Assembly (NCBI GenBank): GCA_001775255.1
Contig: MFCJ01000145.1
Coordinates: 1-5,034 of the forward strand
Direction of reading: 5' to 3'
DNA: 5,034 bases
Source: Candidatus Dadabacteria bacterium RIFCSPHIGHO2_12_FULL_53_21
GTDB taxonomy: Bacteria; Desulfobacterota_D; UBA1144; Nemesobacterales; UBA2774
Numbering within the stretch: position 1 is the stretch's first letter; each line of letters begins with the position of its first letter. The position numbers were made by a program, and so were the translations under genes. Of this stretch, positions 1-5,034 are shown piece by piece. The notes beneath the pieces are model-generated. The model was not told the origin of the DNA, searched no databases, and was given only the letters and a program-made list of their open reading frames with translations.

Positions 1-1292
1 TCGACAAGGCTGTGGACGAGTATTGAGAAAACGCCCGTAAGCGCGCCCAGCAGAACGAAGAACCTGAAATAGTCCTCCTCCCCCGCGAGCCTGGTCAGCG
101 ATTTAAGCGATGTGTAAAGGAATAAACCGAGCGCCGCCATGAGTGACGCGAACCCCAGTATCCCGGTCTCCGAAACGAGCTCCAGATAATCGTTGTGCGC
201 GTGGAGATAAACGAGGGGCTTGTCGACCGATAGCTTGTAGAGCGGATACGCGTAACCGAAGGTCCCGAGACCTGTCCCGAAGAGAGGGAAGTCCTTTATT
301 ATGACCGCGGCGTCCTTCCAGAGCTCCGTCCTCGAAGGCAGGTTCTCGCCTACGTGAAGGAACCTCTCCGCAACGGGATAGAGCCCCATGAACAAGCCGA
401 AGAACACGGCGACCGCTACTACGGTGTAGACCATCCTCCCCAGGCCCTGCCCCGTCCTGATCGATCTCGAGCCCAGGAACGTGAAGAATACGAGCGAAAC
501 GAGAACGCTGAAAATGCCCATTCTCGACCTCGAAAAAAGTACCGCCAGAAAGGCTATCCCGAGGAGAAAGAGGAACAGTATCTGCTTCTGAAAATTCTCG
601 GACGATATCAGGCGGCTCCGGAGCGGCCTCCTTACGGCGCCCCCCCAATCCCCGAGCGAGAGAACGTATCCGAGGGCGAGCGGAAATGTCATTTCGAGGA
701 ACCCGGCATAGTGGTTCCGGTTGAAGTAGGACCCCGTGGCGTCTTCCGAGCCCCCGCTCCCCAGGTACTGGTATATGCCGAACGAGGCCTCGATAAGGAG
801 CATCGCGAACACGGGGGCGAGCGCGAGCTTCATCCACCCGTCCGACCTGAAGCTCCTCGATACGGTAATCCCGAATACGATATACGCGAGCACGAGGAGG
901 GTTTTTCTTAGCGTCGCGTCCGGGTAGACGCTTATCGTGTGGAAACCGCCCCCGGCCCCCGCGCCCAGGGAAGAAAGCGCCTTCTCCGTCGTCTCCCACA
1001 CCTCGAGGCTCTTTCCCGAGAGCACGCCAAGCAGAGCGCCCGGCAGAGGGATTATCTGAAAGAGGCATATCAGCAGGAATACCAATATGGGCAGGTACGG
1101 CCCCGCGCCCGTGAAGGGCTTTTCCCCCGTGACCGACGTCTTCAGGACCCAGACTATGAAGACCGCGAAACAGGCGGCTTCCAGAATGAGCAGGGAGCCG
1201 GGCTTCACGCCCCCCAGGGGAAGCGGGGAGTATACGAGGAGCGCCGCGGTAAGGATATATATAAGGACTTGAGCTGCATTTAGGGATCTGAT
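1..1292 (-). CDS. O-antigen ligase / polymerase family membrane protein (Wzy_C domain), C-terminus cut by window edge
   Basis: Reading the minus strand from 1292 gives 430 uninterrupted codons running off the left edge. The protein is very hydrophobic, with many membrane segments (first at about residues 5-22). Around residue 192 it has RNHYAGFLEM, the usual R-N-H-[FY]-A-G-[FY]-L-E motif of Wzy_C (PF04932) proteins. It then has SRSRMG (about 254), RTELWKDA (about 321), PLFGTGLGTF (336-345) and HAHNDYLELVSETG (364-377), the large periplasmic loop with the conserved His. The visible end, SILVHSLVD, matches the family's last helices, so little is missing. Family members join or polymerise undecaprenyl-linked oligosaccharide units at the periplasmic face of the inner membrane; the sequence cannot separate ligase (WaaL) from polymerase (Wzy). 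The start is odd. An in-frame TGA lies at 1305-1307, and the first in-frame codon with good Shine-Dalgarno spacing is ATC at 1292-1290. The next usual start is a GTG at 1208-1206, which would remove the first helix. Divergent from the export operon. Confidence 0.9.
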   Translation of the reverse strand, partial: MRSLNAAQVLIYILTAALLVYSPLPLGGVKPGSLLILEAACFAVFIVWVLKTSVTGEKPFTGAGPYLPILVFLLICLFQIIPLPGALLGVLSGKSLEVWETTEKALSSLGAGAGGGFHTISVYPDATLRKTLLVLAYIVFGITVSRSFRSDGWMKLALAPVFAMLLIEASFGIYQYLGSGGSEDATGSYFNRNHYAGFLEMTFPLALGYVLSLGDWGGAVRRPLRSRLISSENFQKQILFLFLLGIAFLAVLFSRSRMGIFSVLVSLVFFTFLGSRSIRTGQGLGRMVYTVVAVAVFFGLFMGLYPVAERFLHVGENLPSRTELWKDAAVIIKDFPLFGTGLGTFGYAYPLYKLSVDKPLVYLHAHNDYLELVSETGILGFASLMAALGLFLYTSLKSLTRLAGEEDYFRFFVLLGALTGVFSILVHSLV

Positions 1293-1297
1293 GTCAG

Positions 1298-1305
1298 CCT
1301 CCTTT
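1298..1305 (-). promoter_or_regulatory. Strong Shine-Dalgarno (AAAGGAGG) before the Wzy_C gene
   Basis: On the minus strand AAAGGAGG ends 5 nt before the in-frame ATC codon at 1292-1290. This is a perfect anti-16S match at normal spacing, and no ATG, GTG or TTG in the coding frame follows at a suitable distance. It therefore supports translation starting at the ATC, or at an ATG there altered by a sequence error. The ATG at 1279-1277 is in another frame. Confidence 0.75.
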
Positions 1306-1310
1306 CATCC

Positions 1311-1323
1311 GGATATCATATCC
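1311..1323. repeat. 13-bp dyad GGATAT-C-ATATCC in the leftward leader
   Basis: A perfect inverted repeat (6-bp arms, 1-nt centre) lies between the predicted leftward transcription start and the Shine-Dalgarno. A second palindrome, ATCCGGAT (1307-1314), overlaps its edge. As RNA it could form a 5-bp hairpin with a 3-nt loop; as DNA it could be a small operator. No regulator can be named. Confidence 0.4.
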
Positions 1324-1351
1324 CCCCCTACGGGAATTGCGTACCGACCAA

Positions 1352-1380
1352 ATTATAACGCCGTGTTCGGTTTTTCTAAA
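1352..1380 (-). promoter_or_regulatory. Sigma-70-like promoter for the Wzy_C gene (TTTAGA-N17-TATAAT)
   Basis: On the minus strand a perfect -10 TATAAT (1357-1352) is preceded by exactly 17 nt and a 4/6 -35 TTTAGA (1380-1375). The predicted start near 1345 gives a leader of about 50 nt before the ATC start at 1292. Consensus match only; no experimental support is visible. Confidence 0.65.
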
Positions 1381-1640
1381 ATTATTCGGAATGCCCCTCC
1401 GTATCACCCCTATGCGGACCGGTTCATCAGGCGGATTCCGGCGGCCGCTTTCCGCTTCCGTAAACCCGGTACGCTCGTGATATCCGAAGGCGACGGCGGG
1501 CGGAGAGAAGAATCCGATTTAGTACCGGAAGTATAGTGAGTTTAGTACGGGAAGTATGGTGCGGAGATTGGTTTCCGGCGTCCCCTCATGCATTGTAACC
1601 GCCACTCTCTAAACGATTTTCTCCGGGCGGAGCATCCGCA
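1381..1640. other. Gene-free part of the divergent intergenic region
   Basis: I see no credible gene here. The open frame that starts at 1291 on the plus strand and ends at 1536 overlaps the opposing gene's Shine-Dalgarno and promoter, has no ribosome site of its own, and reads as an arbitrary Pro/Arg-rich peptide with no recognisable domain. The only clear structure is the tandem 23-bp repeat at 1518-1563. Confidence 0.6.
1518..1563. repeat. Two head-to-tail copies of a 23-bp repeat
   Basis: Copies at 1518-1540 and 1541-1563 abut exactly and differ at three positions (1526/1549, 1535/1558, 1539/1562). The shared core is TTTAGTAC(C/G)GGAAGTAT. It contains a short dyad, TAC-N5-GTA. The pair lies about 125 bp from the rightward -35 box and about 138 bp from the leftward one. 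Tandem near-identical units about two helical turns long between divergent promoters suggest binding sites for a transcription factor, but none can be named. Confidence 0.75.
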
Positions 1641-1687
1641 AATATATTAGTATTTATATAGATAAAATACACAGGATTAAATAACGC

Positions 1688-1716
1688 TTGACAATAACTT
1701 CGACCGTACTTAGAAT
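1688..1716 (+). promoter_or_regulatory. Near-consensus sigma-70 promoter (TTGACA-N17-TAGAAT) for the riboswitch-led operon
   Basis: A perfect -35 TTGACA (1688-1693), a 17-nt spacer and a 5/6 -10 TAGAAT (1711-1716) predict transcription from about 1722-1725. The tract at 1640-1684 just upstream is strikingly A/T-rich against GC-rich surroundings and may act as an UP element. The resulting leader of about 230 nt contains the c-di-GMP riboswitch and ends at the FecR-like gene. Because the promoter itself is strong, much of the control probably lies downstream in the leader. Confidence 0.8.
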
Positions 1717-1766
1717 TGATTGTGTGTGCATGCGTCTTATTTGTAATGTATGTGCATGAGTAATGG

Positions 1767-1874
1767 CTAGACCTAAGACGAAAGGGCTAAGTATCCGAAA
1801 GGGTGCGGCGCAAAGCTAGAGGCCTAAAAGCCTGAAAAGGTTCACGGCGGCTCGGTTGCCGAAGTTGGGGATAG
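1767..1874 (+). ncRNA. Cyclic-di-GMP-I (GEMM-I) riboswitch aptamer
   Basis: The core 1784-1864 aligns without gaps, as I recall the sequence, to the Vibrio cholerae Vc2 aptamer: AAAGGGC (1781-1787), a GAAA-capped P2 hairpin, GCGCAAAGC (1808-1816), GGCCTAA (1821-1827) and CGGTTGCCGA (1853-1862). P2 pairs 1791-1796 with 1801-1806 around GAAA 1797-1800, and its closing pair is G-C where Vc2 has C-G, a compensatory change. P3 is capped by a second GAAA hairpin (1829-1833 with 1838-1842). A possible P1 joins 1767-1776 to 1865-1874 with a tandem G.A internal loop. The base equivalent to Vc2 G20 is G1785, and the ligand-pairing C after the UUG is present. This favours c-di-GMP over the cAMP-GMP sensors of the GEMM-Ib group, which usually carry A there. 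It sits in the 5' leader of the FecR-like/polysaccharide-export genes. Confidence 0.9.
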
Positions 1875-1914
1875 TTTTTTCTCTTCCCTCACTTTCCACC
1901 CCTTAAGGGTTCCC

Positions 1915-1949
1915 CCCTTTCATTCCAGTCTTAGGCTAGAAAGGGAGGT
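1915..1949 (+). promoter_or_regulatory. Shine-Dalgarno of the FecR-like gene with a stem that could hide it (candidate expression platform)
   Basis: GGGAGGT (1943-1949) lies 7 nt before the ATG at 1956. CCCTTTC (1915-1921) is exactly complementary to GAAAGGG (1939-1945), giving a 7-bp stem with a 17-nt loop, extendable past one mismatch by C-G pairs with 1947-1948. This would mask the ribosome site. The GGGG in the possible P1 3' strand (1867-1870) could pair instead with the C-run at 1912-1917, which gives a plausible switch. Whether ligand turns expression on or off cannot be decided from this. Confidence 0.55.
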
Positions 1950-1955
1950 ACTGTC

Positions 1956-2693
1956 ATGAAGAGTTCAGTCTGGAGAATATCGACGTATTCTTGCCTGGCG
2001 GCAGCTTTACTTTTCATCTCTTTCGGAACCGCTTCCGCGGATACCCTGCTCGGCAGGGTCACCTTGCTGAGGGCGGACGGGGGGACGGATGTCCGTCCGG
2101 TAGTGTCCGGCAAGGAAATCGCATACACGGATAAGGCGCTCATCAGGCTTTCAGGTGCGACCTTCGTTGCGGAGGAAGGCTCCGTTCTCGAGGTGACCGA
2201 CCGCGGCGGCAATCTGGACATCGACATCGATAAGGGAGTTATACATTTCAGAATCCAGCCCCACCGGGCGGTAATTTCCTTCGTAACCAGGGACGGGACG
2301 TTCGATACCCCGAGGGTAGTGACCGCGTCCGCAACCGTTATCGAAGGGACGATCACTGTAAATAAAGAAGGGACGACGGTCGAGCTTGCGGACGGAAGCG
2401 TCACAGCACTGACGGCTGACGGGCTCAAGACAATAAACGCCGGGGAAGGGATCGTGCTCGCGCAGTCGGAGATCGACGGGGAACCGGCGATCAAAACCGA
2501 GGACGTAGTCGTAGAAACCCCCGCCGAAGACTCGAATACAGATGAAACCGGCGCGGCAGGAAACAAAGGATCGGGTTATACCGCGGCGGCCGTGATGGGC
2601 ACGGCGACTGCGGGCGCTATTACAGGGGTTATCATAGGGGTGACGACAGGCAATAACGGAGGTGGCGATTCGGTCGCGAGTCCGATCGAATGA
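1956..2693 (+). CDS. Exported FecR-like domain protein with C-terminal glycine-zipper hydrophobic segment
   Basis: A 245-residue protein that starts with a signal peptide: basic n-region, hydrophobic residues 14-25 and a probable cut at A26-S-A28/D29. Residues about 60-165 resemble the FecR beta-rich domain (PF04773): an early L-S-G-A-T-F-V-A-E-E-G-S-V-L stretch, then F-D-T-P-R (about 115-120), an E-G-T motif, and V-E-L-A-D-G-S-V. After an acidic, low-complexity linker (about 180-205), residues 208-231 form a hydrophobic stretch with Gly at 215, 220, 224 and 228, and the protein ends SVASPIE. Classical FecR is an inner-membrane anti-sigma protein with a partner FecI sigma factor. Neither a cytoplasmic anti-sigma region nor a FecI gene is seen here, so that role is unlikely. 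The position, directly after the c-di-GMP riboswitch and first before the export genes, suggests an envelope or matrix-related role (inference). ATG chosen for its GGGAGGT site. A hypothetical secreted protein is the conservative alternative. Confidence 0.85.
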   Translation: MKSSVWRISTYSCLAAALLFISFGTASADTLLGRVTLLRADGGTDVRPVVSGKEIAYTDKALIRLSGATFVAEEGSVLEVTDRGGNLDIDIDKGVIHFRIQPHRAVISFVTRDGTFDTPRVVTASATVIEGTITVNKEGTTVELADGSVTALTADGLKTINAGEGIVLAQSEIDGEPAIKTEDVVVETPAEDSNTDETGAAGNKGSGYTAAAVMGTATAGAITGVIIGVTTGNNGGGDSVASPIE

Positions 2694-2708
2694 CGGAACG
2701 AACATAAT

Positions 2709-2742
2709 GATGTCCGGGTCCACAACATAGCCCGGGGACATT
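2709..2742 (+). terminator. Stem-loop between the FecR-like and export genes, possible weak terminator or processing site
   Basis: ATGTCC (2710-2715) pairs with GGACAT (2736-2741), and GGG (2716-2718) pairs with CCC (2731-2733) past a 2-nt bulge, leaving a loop of about 12 nt. Only a short T-tract (TTTAAG) follows, so this is not a convincing full intrinsic terminator. It may lower downstream expression or stabilise the upstream message. No clear new promoter was seen in the rest of the 133-bp gap. Confidence 0.45.
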
Positions 2743-2826
2743 TAAGAAGCTTCAATCAGCATCGAGCATGGGGGGGGATTATTCAGGGAATAGTTCTGGC
2801 GCTATTTCAGACGGGAGGCGATCGCT

Positions 2827-3867
2827 GTGAAGATATATGCTGCAGTAGTAGTATTGGCCTTTCTCTGCGCGGCGTGCGGAGGGAGGAGTACCCCTAGCGC
2901 CGGCCCTTATAACGAGGGCGGCCGGGGCTACGCTGACAACCGGAACCAGGGAACGTTTGAGAACGATGAGGACGATGAGGTAAACGGCCTCAACACCAAA
3001 CTCCTCGAAGATACCGCCGGATCAAGCCTCAATCCCGACACTTATACCATAGGCCCATCCGACCTTCTCGAAGTAAAGGCCATAGAGTCCGATAAGTTCA
3101 CCACGACGGAACGCGTCGATATGGACGGGAACATCAACCTCCCCTTCCTCGACGACGTTAACGTCTCGAACCTCACACCCATACAGGCAGAACAAAAAAT
3201 AGAAGACCTCCTCAGGGAAGAAGGCTTCATCAAGGACCCCCACGTCAACGTTTTCGTGGCCGAGCACAGGAGCAAAACGGTCTCCGTACTCGGTTTTGTC
3301 AACGAGCCCGGGAACTACGAAATGTTCGGCGAAATGACGCTCCTCGACGCCCTCGCCATGGCAAAGGGGCTCGAAGAAGGCGCGGGCACGATCGTATACG
3401 TGACGAGGACCGAAAAGGGCAGACAGGACAAGATAATGATCGACCTCGACGACCTGCTCAAGAAGGAGGCCGGGCCCGGACAGGCGAACCTCCAGATGAG
3501 GGCGGGAGACAAGGTCTACGTACCGGAAGCTTCGAACGTCTTTGTGGACGGAGCCGTCAGGACACCCGGCAGCTACCCGATAAACGAGGGGGAAACGACG
3601 CTGAGCCAGGCCATAGTCATGGCGGGCGGTGTCGCGAGCTATGCCGACGAGGGCGACGTGAGCCTGGTGCGCTACATGGGCAGCGGTAAGAGAGAGGTCG
3701 TCAACGTGGACCTCGAGAGCATCCAGAGCGGGGCGTCAGAGGACCCCCTGCTCAACGAAAAGGACGCTATAGTGGTCGGGGCCAGCGGGTTCAAGAGCTT
3801 CTTCTACGGATTGAATTTCAACGTGTTCGGACTTGGCGGGATCGGATACAACCCCCCGGCAAGATAG
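2827..3867 (+). CDS. Wza-type polysaccharide export outer-membrane lipoprotein (Poly_export + two SLBB domains)
   Basis: A 346-residue protein with a GTG start, chosen for GGGAGG (2813-2818) 8 nt upstream and because it opens a lipoprotein signal peptide: residues 3-16 are hydrophobic and end L-C-A-A-C17. The +2 residue is Gly, which fits outer-membrane sorting. A Gly/Asn/acidic linker (18-65) leads to the polysaccharide export domain (about 72-147; YTIGPSDLLEV and DPHVNVFV are typical of PF02563). Two SLBB ligand-binding domains follow: about 151-235 (VLGFVNEPGNY...TLLDALAMAKGL) and 237-317 (VFVDGAVRTPGSY...TLSQAIVMAGGV). Family members form the octameric channel that carries capsule or exopolysaccharide through the periplasm and outer membrane, docking on a Wzc/GumC partner; the next gene encodes one. 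The C-terminal 26 residues (F322-R346) are aromatic, Gly-rich and lack an obvious long amphipathic helix of the Wza type. Same reading frame as the next gene, with a 24-nt gap. Confidence 0.93.
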   Translation: MKIYAAVVVLAFLCAACGGRSTPSAGPYNEGGRGYADNRNQGTFENDEDDEVNGLNTKLLEDTAGSSLNPDTYTIGPSDLLEVKAIESDKFTTTERVDMDGNINLPFLDDVNVSNLTPIQAEQKIEDLLREEGFIKDPHVNVFVAEHRSKTVSVLGFVNEPGNYEMFGEMTLLDALAMAKGLEEGAGTIVYVTRTEKGRQDKIMIDLDDLLKKEAGPGQANLQMRAGDKVYVPEASNVFVDGAVRTPGSYPINEGETTLSQAIVMAGGVASYADEGDVSLVRYMGSGKREVVNVDLESIQSGASEDPLLNEKDAIVVGASGFKSFFYGLNFNVFGLGGIGYNPPAR

Positions 3868-3879
3868 CGGACGGAGAGC

Positions 3880-3887
3880 GAGAGGTG
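3880..3887 (+). promoter_or_regulatory. Shine-Dalgarno (GAGAGGTG) that decides a TTG start
   Basis: AGAGG ends at 3885, 6 nt before TTG 3892-3894 in the Wzz frame. The first in-frame ATG pair (4111-4116) falls at the end of the first membrane helix, so it cannot be the true start. The TTG keeps the cytoplasmic N-terminus and the helix. Confidence 0.7.
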
Positions 3888-3891
3888 CAGA

Positions 3892-5034
3892 TTGGATAAC
3901 GGGAAAAGCAGAGAAATCACAGAATACGGCGGCAGGGGCCTCCGGGAAAGGCACGACGGTCTCCCCGCGGAATTCAGCCCGGGGACAGAAGTCCGCCCCT
4001 ATGAGGAAGAGCTCGGGCTCAGTGATTTCATCGAAATACTCAGGAAGAGGAAATGGATTGTCATCACGGCGCTCGTACTCACGGTCGCGACCGTGCTCAT
4101 TGCGTCCCTCATGATGACGCCCCAGTACAAGGCGGAGATAACGATCGAGATATCCCCCGATAACCCCAAGATTACGACGTTCGAAGACGTCGTCGAGCTC
4201 GACGCGCCGCAGGCCGAGTTCTACGAAACGCAGTACAAGCTCATAAAGAGCAGGACCCTCGCCGACATGGTCTCGAAAGACCTCGAACTGGCGAAGAAGC
4301 CGGAGTTCGACCCGGACAGGAAGGGGCAGGGCCAGTTTCTGATCGCCCCGCTTATGGGTCTCTTCTCGCCGGAAAGACCGGCGGACCCCAAAAAAGCCGC
4401 CTCCGACCAGAGGGTCCGCGACAAGAAGATAACGGACGAATTCTTGAAGAGGGTGATCATAGATCCCGACAGGAAGTCCAGGCTCGTCAAGGTGAGCTTC
4501 CTCAGCAGCGACCCCGAGTTCTCGGCGGCCGCGATAAACGTGCTCGGAGACAAGTACATCGATTGGCTCCTCGAAAGGAAGCTCGACGCGACCAAGTCGG
4601 CCAGGAAATTCCTTGAGAAACAGCTCTTGCAGGTGAAGGCGAACCTGGAGCGGGCAGAGGAAGAGCTCAATAAATTCTCGAAGTCGGCGGACATCATATC
4701 GCTTGACTCGAATCTCAACCTTACGTACAAGCAGCTGGCGGAGCTGAACCAGGCCCTGGCGGAGTCCGAGAACGAGAGGCTCGCCAAAGAGGCTTACTAC
4801 GAGGAGATAAAGAACGGGGATTACGACTCCCTGCCGCAGGTCGTCAACGACGAGTCCATACAGGACCTCAACGAAGAGTACGTGAAGGTAAAGGCGGAAT
4901 ACGACAATATGAATGTAATCTACGGCCCCAACTACCCAGACATCAAACAGTTCGGGGCAAAGCTCGCGAGCATCAAGAGTGACATGCAGAAGCGGGTGGA
5001 CGGCATAGCCGAGAGCATTAATAGAGACTACGAT
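3892..5034 (+). CDS. Wzz/GumC-type polysaccharide chain-length and export inner-membrane protein, C-terminus cut by window edge
   Basis: 381 codons from a TTG start with no stop before the right edge. A charged N-terminal stretch (1-43) precedes S-D-F-I-E-I-L-R-K-R-K-W (44-55), the usual lead-in to the first helix of Wzz (PF02706) proteins. That helix is about 55-76, followed by T-P-Q-Y-K-A and a periplasmic part. Residues about 188-210 (V-I-I-D-P-D-R-K-S-R-L-V-K-V) match the conserved P-x-R-x-S-R-L-V segment. From about 232 to the end it is Lys/Glu-rich and helical with coiled-coil character; Y-G-P-N-Y-P-D resembles the H-P-D-region of GumC-like proteins. Such proteins control chain length and link the inner membrane to the Wza channel encoded 24 nt upstream, so the two are very likely co-translated partners. 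The missing end would show whether it carries the second helix only or also a BY-type tyrosine kinase domain. Confidence 0.92.
   Translation, partial: MDNGKSREITEYGGRGLRERHDGLPAEFSPGTEVRPYEEELGLSDFIEILRKRKWIVITALVLTVATVLIASLMMTPQYKAEITIEISPDNPKITTFEDVVELDAPQAEFYETQYKLIKSRTLADMVSKDLELAKKPEFDPDRKGQGQFLIAPLMGLFSPERPADPKKAASDQRVRDKKITDEFLKRVIIDPDRKSRLVKVSFLSSDPEFSAAAINVLGDKYIDWLLERKLDATKSARKFLEKQLLQVKANLERAEEELNKFSKSADIISLDSNLNLTYKQLAELNQALAESENERLAKEAYYEEIKNGDYDSLPQVVNDESIQDLNEEYVKVKAEYDNMNVIYGPNYPDIKQFGAKLASIKSDMQKRVDGIAESINRDYD

Noticed and set aside
103..1068. Open frame of 321 codons on the minus strand
   Set aside because: It is Arg/Gly-rich with no recognisable domain and overlaps the Wzy_C frame, whose motifs (RNHYAGFLE, HAHNDYLEL) are unmistakable. 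It is a shadow frame in GC-rich DNA.
1291..1536. 81-codon open frame on the plus strand in the intergenic region
   Set aside because: No ribosome binding site, overlaps the opposing gene's Shine-Dalgarno and promoter, and its composition shows no domain or signal.
1518..1563. CRISPR-like repeats
   Set aside because: Only two copies, directly abutting, with no spacers and no cas genes.
1875..1880. T6 run as an intrinsic terminator after the riboswitch
   Set aside because: The nearest GC hairpin (1848-1861) ends about 13 nt earlier and belongs to the aptamer 3' region. No stem abuts the T-run, and the run falls in the loop of another weak hairpin.
1898..1910. Hairpin ACCC-CTTAA-GGGT in the leader
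   Set aside because: Only 4 bp and not followed by a T-run; kept as part of the platform region rather than a separate terminator.
1931..2566. 211-codon open frame on the minus strand opposite the FecR-like gene
   Set aside because: Ser/Val/Pro-rich antisense shadow; the plus-strand frame has a signal peptide, a ribosome site and a riboswitch leader.
4221..4787. 188-codon minus-strand open frame
   Set aside because: Antisense shadow of the Wzz/GumC-type gene, Ser-rich because of complementary codons for Lys/Glu/Leu; no ribosome site or domain.

Overview
The window looks like the hinge of a cell-surface polysaccharide (exopolysaccharide or O-antigen-like) locus from a Gram-negative bacterium. 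The evidence is an outer-membrane Wza-type lipoprotein, an inner-membrane Wzz/GumC-type chain-length protein and a Wzy/WaaL-type membrane protein. All four genes share a GC-rich codon style that uses AGG for Arg and ATA for Ile freely. Together with the c-di-GMP riboswitch, this fits a deltaproteobacterium-like or related uncultured lineage, but taxonomy cannot be fixed from 5 kb.

Left part (1-1292, minus strand): a multi-spanning O-antigen ligase/polymerase (Wzy_C) protein whose C-terminus lies beyond the left edge. It was recognised by translating the minus strand directly. Its apparent start is an ATC codon behind a perfect Shine-Dalgarno, which ordinary gene callers would miss. A good sigma-70-like promoter lies just upstream.

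Middle (1293-1955): a divergent, gene-free control region of about 660 bp. It holds the leftward promoter, a small dyad, a tandem 23-bp repeat about midway between the two promoters, a near-consensus rightward promoter (TTGACA-N17-TAGAAT) with an AT-rich upstream tract, and a transcribed leader of about 230 nt. The leader carries a cyclic-di-GMP-I (GEMM-I) riboswitch and a stem able to hide the ribosome binding site of the next gene.

Right part (1956-5034, plus strand): three co-oriented genes. They encode an exported FecR-like protein with a C-terminal glycine-zipper hydrophobic segment, a Wza-type polysaccharide export lipoprotein (GTG start) and a Wzz/GumC-type protein (TTG start, cut by the right edge). 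The inferred picture is that c-di-GMP acts on the leader mRNA of a polysaccharide-export operon, with the FecR-like protein as first gene, while the polymerase/ligase is read from the opposite strand under its own promoter.
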